A DNA stretch of 64,000 nucleotides, taken from contig JABUQX010027821.1 in assembly GCA_015478945.1 (NCBI GenBank), positions 30,001 through 94,000 of the forward strand. The letters are read 5' to 3'. Both the position numbers and the translations under genes were made by a program. Positions 13,338 to 24,375 of this stretch are shown in pieces. This DNA is from Trachelipus rathkii (taxonomy: Eukaryota; Arthropoda; Malacostraca; Isopoda; Trachelipodidae). The notes beneath the pieces are model-generated. The model worked only from the letters and a program-made list of their open reading frames with translations, did not search any database and was not told where the DNA came from. Each line of letters opens with the position of its first letter. The first letter of the stretch is position 1.

Positions 13338-13870
13338 AAAATAATAATGAAGTATCTTTCATTGGACACATGGGTATTTTCAGAGCATGTTCAAAGCACA
13401 AATGTAGGGTAGTGTTTATGAATAATTTATGTGAAAAAACAAAAGATACTGCTCTTTCCCATAATCAAATATCTCTATCTGGTCCCAACCTGAATAATAA
13501 ATTAGAAATTTCTCTAACACCTCTAGATTTAATAAACTACTCTCAATTTTTGACATTGAAAACATTTTTTATCATGATTTATTGAGCAACATCAGTTGAT
13601 TTTCGTCGATTTTTATGAAAATTATAGGAAATATTTTAAAATAATTCGTAAAGATAGAAAACGTAAAAACAAAATCATAAAATGGGCCTGAAAAAAAGTT
13701 ATGAAGTCTCCAATTTTCATATTTATATAATATTTACTGTCAGATCTTTATTTAAATAAAAATATAGGCTTGAATAATCTTATGATAATGACTAAATATT
13801 TTTAAGCAAATGTTCGCATTCCATGTGTTCATTTATCTCTAAAATTACCATGATATTTCATAAGGAGTAG
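13338..13870 (+). repeat. Near-identical unknown block, copy 1 (short ORF inside)
   Basis: This block matches 35,703-36,236 almost base for base and contains a 71-codon frame (13,370-13,585) starting MGIFRACSKHKC, which is extended upstream in the other copy to 83 codons. I do not recognise the peptide; it has no transmembrane segment or known motif. Because it lies between gag-like and gypsy sequence inside a mobile composite, it may be part of a retroelement leader or an LTR. Protein coding is unproven. Confidence 0.5.
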
Positions 13871-14384
13871 TAAAAAAAAAATTCTTACAATAATAAAAAA
13901 AACAGATACCGACAGCATAGTATAGCATAGTATAGTATAGCATATATTATATAGTATTATAATATATATAGTATATACTATTACTATATTATATCATATA
14001 TATTATATATACCATATTATAGCTATACTTATATATATCAATCTATCTTGTTATTGTCTTGATAATCTCTCCTCGCTTATAAAAATCAGTTGTATCCTGG
14101 TACGTACATGAAAAATAGTTTTATACCTGCAAACTGGTTAATTTAGCATATCAATCTCGTTTAAAACTTACTTCGGCAAGGATGTAAATTATAAGACGTG
14201 ATTCGGGTGGAAAAGAGTTGCAATCTTAGATGCTGGAAACTTCGTTCCAAAATGGAAATTAGGTTTTACTACTATGACTTTGTACAGATAAATGAATAAT
14301 CATGAGTCTTTAGGACAATCATAAATTTGCGTGGATCGTGTGAAATTTATATATATCAATAATGATGTACGCAACAAGCAAGTT

Positions 14385-14700
14385 ATATATAACATATACT
14401 ATATATATATATATATAATATTATATATATTATATATATATATATATATAGATATTATAACATATATATATCTAGTAATCATATTTATACCTAAAATATA
14501 CTATTATACTAATATACTATACTAAATATATTAGCTTCACTACTATCACATAACCATTACTATAGGCATATTAATCCTTAAGTATATATATATAAATCAT
14601 ATATACTTATATATATATACTGTATACTATATATACTATTATACTTATATCCTATATCTACTAATAACAGTAACTATAATAGCTTCAAAATCAGCTTAAT
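14385..14700. repeat. AT microsatellite-rich spacer, copy 1
   Basis: TA/AT runs at 14,397-14,470 and 14,580-14,640 within very low-GC sequence. The corresponding position in copy 2 (36,289-37,002) holds a much longer AT array, so this segment differs in length between copies. Confidence 0.8.
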
Positions 14701-15663
14701 GCCTTAATGTTCATTAACATTATAGAATTAGTCGAATGCTTCTTTAGCTAAAATAGTATCTAATTTTATTATTAATCCAGATCTAAAAATATTATTTTTT
14801 TAACAACATATAACTTAAAAATAAGTTCTCTAAATAAAAAGGAAAGAAAATCTAACTCAGGATAACATTTTATACCTCGATTTATTTTGGAATACTATAA
14901 TTCATTATATCATTTTGATCTTTATCTACTAGTTTATTTAAATGATACAAGTTATTAACTATTACATTATTCTTTGATATCGTTGTTCTATAATGTTTCT
15001 TTTATAGAAACTTCGATTATTTTGTATAAAACTCTTGTACTTTAGACATCTTGTAATATTTCTTTAACTCGCGCTTTCCTTCTAGGTATTACCCTCTTAT
15101 AAAAATACTAAGTTAGTTTACAAGGAGGTCCTTTCCCAGACCTCCAATCTAAGCGGAAACTCTCGCTAATATGATATAACTTATCTTTGTCTATTAGCGT
15201 ATAATAATCTCGTGTACTAATGCTCTGATGTGCATTACTCATAAATTGTGTAGTATAAGTAAGAAGTGATTTAATTAAATACTACGACCATTTACAGTAA
15301 TCTAAGTTCTTATTTTACCTATATAGGATTAAGTTAAGGAAGGGTTATAGCGATTTTATTATTTATTGGTTTCGCATACTCTCGAGCACAAGATCATACT
15401 CCCTTATATATGAGCTTCTATATGGGAAGAGTGACTCCAAGAGTAGAGAGAAATAATACCCTGTACCCCTTTAACATTAACCTTTTCAATATAAAAACCA
15501 TAATTGTGAAAGCAATTCAAAAACACCTTCAAAAAATACCGTGCAGTTGCGTAAGAAATTAATAAGAGAAGATAAGCTACAACCTCTTCTTCACTTACAT
15601 AATTTCGACACTCAAGCAGAAGGGAACACACCTCTCAAAAAGAGATCCTTCCTCATCTAAAAT

Positions 15664-16620
15664 AGACAAGAAATGCCTATAACAACACGAACAGCGTCTT
15701 AGCGCTCTAGCAGAGAAGGACGATCAGTACTTGTTGCGTGATCAAAGTAAACCTCCGGGTGTTTCTGAGAGTTTCAATTCAATTCTGGATGTCCGCTACC
15801 TTCTGTATAGGCCCCATCTCCCACTTGGTACTAATCACTCGCAGAATAGGCTCCGTGCTCTCCACGGCTTTCTCCACTGCTGCAACCACTACGTCCTCGA
15901 TTCGTATCTTCCTCTACAGAACTTGACTCAAGCCTACCACTCACTTTGTAATAAGAGTCATATACCATCTGCGAAAAAACAAACAAGTTATTAAACGAAT
16001 TTATAGTAACCAAAAAAAAAACCTACTGTGACAAAGCATCTCTTCATTTACGAGAAATCCTCCGTATATGTGATAATCATAAAATATGGTAGCAGAGCAG
16101 GCTCTAATAGTAGTCTCCTTTAAAACACTTCCTAATTAACATTCGCTCAATATAGCGCATTCGCAGACAGCATCTTACCCTGAACAATTTGTCGTGAACT
16201 AGCCATATGACCGATGTTGCTTTCCCGTTAGTGACGCGCGTCTGTACTGGCAGTGTTCAACAGCAACACACACAAGCCAACCAACAACACAAAACAACAC
16301 AACATACAACAACAACAACACACCTAACATACCTTACGTACAATATACAAAAACATACAACATTAAACAACAACAATAATCCTAACAACAACAACGATAC
16401 TCAACACACAACACATCAACCAACCAACAACCACAAACAACAACAACATAACAACAACAAACTCCAACCACACAACAGGACATATCTGCGCGTTCCCAAC
16501 ATTTTTCACTTTCTGCTCAACAAGCAAGGATTGAGACATGTTGCAACTGCCATACAATACTAACCTTTACAAGTCCTAAACCCTCGTCTCGTCCATCTCT
16601 TCTAGATCCTTCTTCTCCAT
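15664..16620 (+). pseudogene. Ty3/gypsy gag, copy 1 (broken)
   Basis: This is the counterpart of the gag at 37,931-38,720. The KPPGVSESF segment near 15,745-15,775 and the HSLCNKSHIP-like segment near 15,930-15,965 align with KPPVFSETF and the GVITICEKS block of copy 2. Frames 15,731-15,994 and 15,738-15,926 are pieces of it. An AAC-rich tract at 16,261-16,480 encodes an Asn/Thr/Gln-rich stretch in the 118-residue frame at 16,207-16,563. Single-base insertions relative to copy 2 disrupt the frame repeatedly. Confidence 0.6.
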
Positions 16621-16689
16621 CCTATACATCTGAAAGCTTTTATTGTGATCGAGCAAATGAAACTGCTGCCCATTAATCAGTTTGCAAAT

Positions 16690-19600
16690 TCTTGTCTAAG
16701 TGTCAACAATTATCAGCCCAAACCCTTATTCTTTCCTCCCTTTCTCTTCTGTTAAGGGTGGAGGGGCGATACATTCCGCTTCTGTTCCAATTCCTACCAC
16801 TCGCTTCCAATGGTATCGCGCATGTGTTCAATATTTTCTTCCTTAACAGTACAGTCAGACTCGCTCAATGTCTTCTGCCTGCCTTAATACGCTCTGCTCA
16901 TATCGGTGGTTATGGTGAAATAGGCGAACCATCATACAATAATCATATAAGACAGTCTCCTCTTCAAAATTTCATAAACTTTCATAGGAGCTGAACTAAT
17001 CACCAATACCAATCTGGTCATATTTTCTATACGTTAACTACATCATCGATATGTGGGAATGAAAATTCTACTCGCAAAGCCAACATAATACTTCTTTTCT
17101 AATACCCTCTTCGATGTCTCTCCAGAGAAACAGTTCTCTTCAATACAAATCAACCTAGCATTGACAGACTGCCTCAAAGATTCACTTTGTTTCAGTAGTT
17201 CTCCACCTATTTAACTATCATCTCTATCTGCACTCTCGACGAACATTGAAGTTTAATCAAAAGAACTGTTCACTACATAGAGGACTGGTGATTCTCCCTT
17301 GTCCTCCTCTCAGTGTTGTCTAAGATCCGCGTCCGTGCGTTCATTCTTTCGAATCATAAATTCAAACAGGAAAAGCTGAAATTCGACCTCTTTTGCAAGA
17401 ATGGAATCATTTGAATGTCCAAGTCTTCTTGGATTCTCCACTCCCATCTGTCCGGGCGACTCCTCAAGATAACAACTTACGAAACTTCGTAGTTCTTTGT
17501 GCTTGTGGTGATTATAAATCTTTGAATGTAATAAACTAGAAGTGATGTATATCCACTTCTTCACAATTCAAAGTCTCTCGTAGCGTCTTCACGGATCAAC
17601 AATCTTCAGCAAAATAGACCTTCAGAGGAAATATCACAGTTTTAAAGCATTGGAGGACATTTAAAAACAGCAAGAAAAAACTCGCTTTCATCCTTTTTTG
17701 AAATTGTTCTATGCAATTTGCGTGAAGAATGGGAGGGCGACCTTACTTGTTCAGGAATATAACATCTCATTTTTCCCACTCTCATTTATTCTTACGTCTA
17801 CCTAGATGCATCTTTGGTAATTATCTTCCTATAATCACACCAGAACCATTCATAAGATAAATCTCAAGACAGCTTTCAAAAGCTTCTGCAAGAACATTAT
17901 TTTCACAACAATCTCCTAGAAAATAATTTTCAAGTCAATCTCCCTCTGACTCATTATTGGTGATATTCCATATTCTTCAAGATGAATTTTTCCCTACTTC
18001 AGAAAAACGTCCCAAATTATAAAGTACCCTCTTCTCTTCGAGACATCACCAATGTCATAGAAGCTCTTGACATTGGATCTATACCGCCGTTTATCGCTTG
18101 TTTTGCAAAATCGTCTTTCCTTACAGAAAAAACAGCACAAGCACCACTTCAATAAATAGATAATTTCTCACTGACTACAGTGAAGAAGAAAAGGACTTTC
18201 GATGAAATCAAATAAATCAATTCTAAAACGCCACATACATTCCATTTACTTCCACAATGGTTACATATCCATCACTCTTCAACCTTGTGAGCGGTCACCT
18301 GATTCGGTCACGATATCTATAGGGAGCATCCCCCTACATCAGGATGTTGATTACAGTATTAGAAATCCTAATCTTCCTAGAGCGAGAATAACAATCAGCA
18401 ACAGCAGCGTCGCAAGCATGCTCAGCTCTCGCCGTGAAACTTCTAGCAGGCCTTTATATTATGTTCTTCATTCGACATTTATGTGGCGCAATGGGCAGAA
18501 TATCATCATTGCACCTGACCATAAACCTCTCATTCAAGCTATCCTATAGCATTTAGAAATTCAAACAATGATCGTCAACAAACGTCATCTTTATATCTTA
18601 ACACAGAATATGGCTCTTTAATGACCTGCCTTAGAAGAACAGATAACATTTTGGCAGATGATCTGTCCGTTTTCAATCAACAGATGAAGAAACTACCACT
18701 TTTCAACCTTGTCTTCATTCTTACCTTCTACATGATAGTCTGCAAGTATGGTGTAATTCCTCACAGCTTTTCCGGTACCATTTTTGTCAAAACCTGTTTA
18801 CGAGCAAATCTTCAACAATTTTCATCAGATTTCTCATCCTGTGTTAAGTCTTCTCTGCGTCTTAAAATGACTAGGTATTTCTGGCATAATATGAATCGTG
18901 ACATCAGAATTTTGGTTTGCTCTTGTTAGCAATGCCAACTAGCAAAAATTCAACGTCATACTAAACTACCTATTGTTCATATGTAAATCCAGTCTCAGCG
19001 ACTTGAAAAACTACATATCAACATAGTGGGACTATTACCTCTATCCTCCATTACCGATACTTCAGCTCCAGTCTTCAGATATCTTCTCACCTGCATCGAC
19101 AAAAACACTAAGTGGAAAGAAGCAACTCCTCCAGTGAATACGATTTCAAAATCTATCACATTTGCCTTCATGCAATGAATACCAAGGTTTGGAATTCCTC
19201 TTTATGTAATCTCCGGCAGGAAATCACAGTTTGTAGGAGAATTTTTCACCGAACTATCAAAAATTGATTTTATTTCATCTACTCAGAACAGCGCTTATCA
19301 CGCTTCGGCAATTGGTCAAATCGAAAGATTTCATCGATCTTTGAAGAGTGCTTTCATGGCGCGGAAACAAAGCTGGTTACTTTTTCTTCCAGTCATCACA
19401 CTTAGTCTTCGTTCATTCCCGATAACTCAAGATTCTTTTCTTTTCAAGCTGTGACTGGAAAAACACCTCTTTGCCTTTTAGAACTTCCCCAAGCACTTAA
19501 AAATCTTGCAATGAATTCATGAGAAAATATTTAGCTCACATGACATAACTGGATTTTCGACAGATACCACCTCTTCATCCCTCCAGTGCATCATCATATA

Positions 19601-19800
19601 TTCCTGCCGAAATTCAAACCTGTTCTCATGTCTTTCTTCTGGTCGAATGCATTCGGAGGTGTCTGGAAGCACCTTTTACTTTCTTTAAAGGTTTTCAAAG
19701 GATGGATCTATTATACAAGATACAGTTACCTTATAGATGGACAGATGACGTTCCGATTAGTCGTCTGAAGCCCCTGCCCCTACTCCTTCAACTTCAACAA
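16690..19800 (+). pseudogene. Ty3/gypsy pol, copy 1 (broken)
   Basis: The order protease, RT, RNase H, integrase follows copy 2. The protease region lies at about 16,695-16,990, RT from about 17,290 to 18,100, RNase H TDHKPL near 18,518-18,535, and integrase from about 18,620. The RT box, read as YLDD in copy 2, is frameshifted here (near 17,800). From 18,562 to 19,772 the sequence is identical to 40,486-41,696, including frames of 102 and 60 codons at 18,621-18,929 and 19,586-19,768. In the integrase core the first Asp position reads Asn (19,020-19,022), the second reads Gly (19,215-19,217), and the Glu is kept (19,323-19,325). The element cannot make a working polyprotein as written. Confidence 0.75.
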
Positions 19801-20160
19801 ATGGTTCCTCAAGCGGTTGTTGATCGCCTTTATAGATGGTGTGGTATGATTGAGAGTTTAGATGTGAGAAGAAAGAGTAAATGAGGAATAAACTGCAGCA
19901 TAGTAATGTAGTGTGGTGATTGAAAGAATGGGATGGTAGTTTAATTAAATAACGTTGTGAGTGGTGAAGGGGTTGGTGAACCGACTGCTGTCAGGCCGAA
20001 GAAAAGGTAAGTTGACTCAGTAATTGAGTTGATGTGTCTAGAGAAAAGAAATGTGAATTCTTCTATGTACTCAGAGGAAGACCGCATAATTGTAGTGTTA
20101 AGCGGTTCTGCGACAACTCACTGTCTGCGGGTTGGATCCTAGGGGATAGCCCAGACACTT
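19800..20160 (+). pseudogene. Non-LTR retroelement C-terminal fragment (family A)
   Basis: Downstream of the gypsy integrase the plus strand reads the end of a non-LTR RT protein: GDWKNGM near 19,915 (for the WFGHLERM block) and RPKKR at about 19,993-20,009. It then continues VDSVIELMCLEKRNVNS, which resembles the conserved tail seen after RPKKRW in such elements. The same fragment appears at 41,740-41,940, where it is cut off inside the RPKKR block. Other fragments of this family lie at 26.46-28.97 and 33.22-34.32 kb. Confidence 0.6.
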
Positions 20161-20292
20161 AAGGGCATGAGGGTCATGTTCTATCCTTAGCTTGGTATGC
20201 TTATTTATTTTTCCTGAACAAGTGCAATTATCCGTGCCCACACTACCATTCTGCATGGGACCATGTATTATTGAGGATATAATGTTGATTAT

Positions 20293-20335
<43 letters not shown>

Positions 20336-20758
20336 TATATATATATTATATATATACACTATATTATAGTATTATATATTATATTATATTATCAATTTCT
20401 GTGAACAGTATTAAATAAACATTTACAGAATTTCCAAATATAATTTTAGCAATCCATCATGTCTACAAATGAAAAATGTCATTTTCTCATTTGAAAGTTT
20501 ATAATTTTATGGACTTTTATATTTATTTTTTTTATCCTATTACCGAACGCTTATTGTATTCTTGATTTTCAATCGTTTCTTCAGCCTATTCCATTATATA
20601 TATTTAAAAGTGACTTATGTCATGAAAAAAAAATTCCATTTCCGAATTTTTACATGAACCTACTCTTAGGCATTGTTCAAATTTATTTATTTATAGAATA
20701 TAATGATCTCAACGTTTAAATACAAGAAAAACTGAAAAAATAATTACAATACATTTTG

Positions 20759-20805
<47 letters not shown>

Positions 20806-20940
20806 TATATATATATAAAAATATATATATATACTTAATATATAATGATATATATATATATATATATATTATATTTATTTATATAAAGTAGTATATTAAG
20901 CGTCATAATTGGAGTAAAAGCTTTGGATGGGAATGTAGTT
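20160..20940. other. Spacer with AT microsatellites
   Basis: AT arrays lie at 20,289-20,392 and 20,761-20,885, with ordinary AT-rich sequence between them. No gene is supported. Confidence 0.6.
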
Positions 20941-21616
20941 CAGTATGATAGAGAAGTGGAGGAGAGATGGAGAGAACATTTTAAGGAACTACTAAATTCT
21001 GCAAGAGCAGATAAGGAGGAAGAAATAAGACAAATTAGACTAAGACAAAATATCACGGTGGAAGAGTTTGAAATGTAAATGTAGACATATTACAAAGGAT
21101 GAAATCGTGAATGCTTTGAAGAAGTCAAGTCAAAAGGAGGAAAACCTTCGGGGTTAGATGCAATTACAAAGAAGAAATGTTGAAAAACAGGGAGGTAACA
21201 TTGATGTGTGAGTGGCTGATGCAGACATTCAATGTTTTCTAGGGTTAACGTGTGAAGACTACACAACAAATTTGTGCCAAGATCTCTCTGTGCTCTACCC
21301 ACTTTACCAAATTTATAAGAATTAAGAAGACAAAAAGTAGTTCCTAAATTATAGAGGAATAAGTTTATTGCAGTATTGTAGTTAAATATATTGACTTAAT
21401 TTTATTTGAAAAAAACTAAACAGTTTATTTACAGTTAAACGATCTGTGAGAGAACAATGTGGTCTTAATGTGATGGCTCGAAAAATGTGTTGTTGCAAGA
21501 GAATTCTGGACATGCATGATCATGCTTGAGAATTAGCTGCAGAGAAATTTCAGAAAGAAGAAAAGACGTTTGGCATGCTTGTTCTCTGAAATACCGTGTG
21601 GAAAAGGGACTCATAT
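20940..21616 (+). pseudogene. RTE-like non-LTR reverse transcriptase, 5' half of split element
   Basis: Read across frames, this stretch gives the region before and at the start of the RT domain. A WREHFKELLNSARADKEEE segment lies at about 20,970-21,025. ITKDEIVNALKK and a GLDAI-like segment lie at about 21,083-21,165, matching the IT.EEV..ALKKMK..KA.GPDGI block. NYRGISLLQ follows at about 21,340-21,375, which is RT motif 1. REQCG at about 21,450 corresponds to the EEQCGFR block of motif 2. A charged EISERRKDVWHA stretch at about 21,544-21,580 is where the element approaches motif A. There it breaks off; the continuation from motif A is at 30,418. Stops and frameshifts make it a pseudogene. 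Confidence 0.65.
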
Positions 21617-21626
21617 CTATTATTGG

Positions 21627-21840
21627 GTTGCCGACACCCGGTGCGTTGCGTAGATGCGCTTACCTTTTGGCTGCCTGGGTGCTATGCGCTTATTCCACAA
21701 AAATTTCAACGACCTGGTATGCTGTGTGTGCGTGTCGGTTTGCGTGCGGTGCGGTCCAGGCTCTGCTGTGATGTGGTGTGCCGCTACGTGGGCAGCCTTT
21801 TGATGCACGGCACGAGCACCAGACTCCCGACAAATTTTTA
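21627..21840. promoter_or_regulatory. GC/GT-rich subterminal island, left end of hAT-like insertion
   Basis: In otherwise AT-rich DNA this stretch is rich in G, C and T, with repeated GTGCGGTGCGG-type words near 21,736-21,755. It starts at the left terminal repeat. Subterminal repeats of this kind are commonly bound by hAT transposases; here that is an inference. Frames of 81 codons across it are composition effects. Confidence 0.35.
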
Positions 21841-21878
21841 AAAAGATAAAAACAAGGAAAAAAGAAAAATTGAGTATA

Positions 21879-22082
21879 TATATATGCACTATATATATAT
21901 ATCTTTCCCTATATATATAATATAATATATAGTTTCTATATATATATATCATTATTATATTAATGCTATTAAGATATTATATATATAATATATATATATA
22001 TAACAATATATATAATATATAATACATATATATATTAGATATATATATATATATATATAATATATATATATATATCTTATAT

Positions 22083-22129
<47 letters not shown>

Positions 22130-22274
22130 TATTATATATAAATAATATATTATCATATATATGATATTATATAATATTATATAGATAAGCACATTATATA
22201 TACTATTATTTCTATCATACTTTTATTACTATATCGGTATTTACGCTATACTATACTTACTATATAGTATTCAG

Positions 22275-22305
<31 letters not shown>
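21879..22305. repeat. Long AT microsatellite
   Basis: About 430 bp consisting mostly of TA/AT dinucleotides with sparse interruptions. The poly-Tyr/Ile frames over it are artefacts. Confidence 0.9.
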
Positions 22306-22309
<4 letters not shown>

Positions 22310-22820
22310 CCTTCATCTGGTGTATTGGCTACAGATTCATCAGAGCGAATAAGGGTAGGAAAGGCAAGTTTACAAAAGTTATTTTTTGAAGCAAGGAGAT
22401 GTAGGATCACTTTCGCTTTAGTACTAACACGCATAGTACGTCTGATATTCCTATTCAGAGGGCTATCAAAATTAACAAGTGATAGGTAAACAAAGAGTTT
22501 TCCCATTTACGATGTTCATTGTCCCATTGGTACAATAACAAATGTAACCGAAACATAAACATAGAGAAGGGAAAGATCTGAATAACTTTTATCTCATCAT
22601 TTTTATTCCTTAACTGTCATTGTCTGAGAATATTAATACTCTTTTCAGAGTTATTATGAGGGGATGACAAACAAGTGTTTGCTGATTATCATAAGGATAT
22701 CTTTAAATGATTGGGGTGCATTGATACAATGGTTAAGGTTAGAATAGATTTAAATGTCATTGGATGAGAAGACATTTATTTTATCATCAGAGTGGCCATT
22801 ATGGCAGAGAAATTCATTAA
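22306..22820 (-). other. Unrecognised 86-codon frame beside hAT transposase remnant
   Basis: A minus-strand frame at 22,246-22,506 reads MGKLFVYLSLVNFDSPLNRN at its start and has a basic middle (RRTMRVSTKAK). It lies downstream of the hAT transposase remnant in the same orientation, so it could be a decayed part of that protein. No dimerisation block typical of the hAT C-terminus is visible. Confidence 0.25.
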
Positions 22821-23815
22821 GCTCTTGCATCCTTAACATAATTTCAGAGTAATGTCATGTATTACTGAAAGTTTGAGAATTTTAATTCTTACTGAGGCAT
22901 GGTCGAATGATTAAAGTGTGCCGCAATTGACCTATATTTTGATAGAACTTTGCTGACTCTTGTTTGAGATATCGCAACATTTCTAATGTTGATAACTGAC
23001 GGAGTTTGTTTTGTTCACTGAAGAAAGAAACAGAATTTACTTTATATTGGCACCATCATCTCTCATGACACAGTGAACATCATTTGGAGACAGGTTCCAT
23101 TTCGCCAACATTCCATTAAATACGTCACTGAAATATTCACTTTTATGACGTTCAGTGAGAGGATCAGAGTACAACGCAAAATTTGGCTTCTGGAAAAATT
23201 TTGTCAACGGCATGACTACTCAGAGAAAACAAAGAAACTGCTGATTGAGTATCTGAACATTCGTCGGTGGAGAAAGCTAACTTGGATTATTATTTGATAG
23301 AGGTTATTAATTCTGAAACTTTAGTTTTAACTCTATCATAACATTTTCTTCCAAATAATATCTCTGTATATTTTTTGAGTAGTGTGTTGAAAGAGACTAA
23401 AACTTTCGTTAGCCGTTCAAAACCTAAAATTCCAATGGGACGAAACAGAAAATCATCCATTACTATAATTTCTGTAAATTTACTATATCCATCCTTTATG
23501 AATTTTCGTCTCATTATCCCATATATTTGTATCTTTTTTTTTGTTCAAGAGAATCTGCTTCGTTCTTAAAAAACTGGAATGGAGTCCCTTTTACTCTTTT
23601 ATTTCATTTCCTCTGTCTACATTTCCATTGATTGCTTCTTAGATAGTTCTCAACCGAATCGTCATTCTTCCTTTCTAGAGATATCAAATTAACGATTGCA
23701 TATCGTTGTCGGTTTCGTATTGTCATGAAACACACTGGTAAGGATGGCTCAAGCTTGAGGATCATTGCTTCATCAGTTGTATTTTCGAGCGAATATACCT
23801 CACATTTCATAGTGA
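22820..23815 (-). pseudogene. hAT transposase remnant
   Basis: Three conserved parts of the hAT RNase H-like transposase appear in the right order on the minus strand. First, at 23,290-23,514 a 74-residue frame has IVMDDFLFRP followed by GILGFERLTKVL, matching the D..PF..VE..GF..L block. Second, at 23,046-23,170, DPLTERHKSEYFSDV and LAKWNLSPNDV lead into MRDDGANI, matching the HT...I...L....W.I....V..VVTDNAANM block that contains a catalytic Asp. Third, near 22,850-22,870, an MLRMQELNEFL-like segment fits the region after the TRWNST block. A 68-residue frame at 23,604-23,810 lies where the N-terminal part should be; no BED finger is evident. It sits inside the hAT-like insertion and probably belongs to it. 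Frameshifts and stops separate the pieces. Confidence 0.6.
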
Positions 23816-23984
23816 TTGCTAGATTCGGTAACTCAAATTACCTGTCACTTCCTTGAGACGGCACTAGTTAACTCATTCAATCAGTTTCTCACACAAGTTG
23901 TTAAATTTTCTAACAAGTTCCATCACGAACATTTTCTAATCGCATTCCGAGTTTCCGAGTGCGAATATTTAAAAACATGAGAAT

Positions 23985-24005
23985 ATCTAATATATATATA
24001 TAATA

Positions 24006-24044
<39 letters not shown>

Positions 24045-24289
24045 CTCCTATATCCTAGTATAGATATATAATACTATAAGAGTAAGTATACCCTAGTATA
24101 TATATATAATATATATATAAATATCTATTAATATATATATATATATATATATAGCTAATCTAGTATATATTATGATATATAGTATATAGAGTATATATAT
24201 ATATGTATACGTATATTATTATACTATATAATATTATATATATAATATATTTATATATATATATATATAACTATCATATATATAGTTAC

Positions 24290-24323
<34 letters not shown>

Positions 24324-24375
24324 TTATAATAATAATTTGTTATACGTGTAGTATATATATATATATTATTCTTAC
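23985..24375. repeat. Long AT microsatellite
   Basis: About 390 bp of TA/AT runs with interruptions; no coding content. Confidence 0.9.

Larger units (their letters stand above)
11929..20030 (+). repeat. Composite repeat unit, copy 1 (direct duplication)
   Basis: This 8-kb stretch is matched in the same order and orientation by 34,327-41,940. Shared anchors are the gag tail beginning CTCTAGAGTATTG, an AAT array, a block at 13,338-13,870, an AT-rich array, an AAGGAGGTCC-containing block near 15,121, a Ty3/gypsy gag with an AAC array, gypsy pol, and a non-LTR C-terminal end. Copy 1 is noisier than copy 2 between 14.7 and 18.5 kb, with many single-base insertions. The left break is sharp: upstream of it copy 1 continues the BEL/Pao-like frame, whereas copy 2 abuts an unrelated non-LTR fragment. 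Confidence 0.85.

Noticed and set aside
20088..20142. tRNA-like A and B boxes (TAGTGTTAAGCGG and GGGTTGGATCC) after the first composite copy
   Set aside because: The stretch reads better as a continuation of the non-LTR C-terminal tail (RNVNS...EDR block), and no second copy or SINE body is visible.
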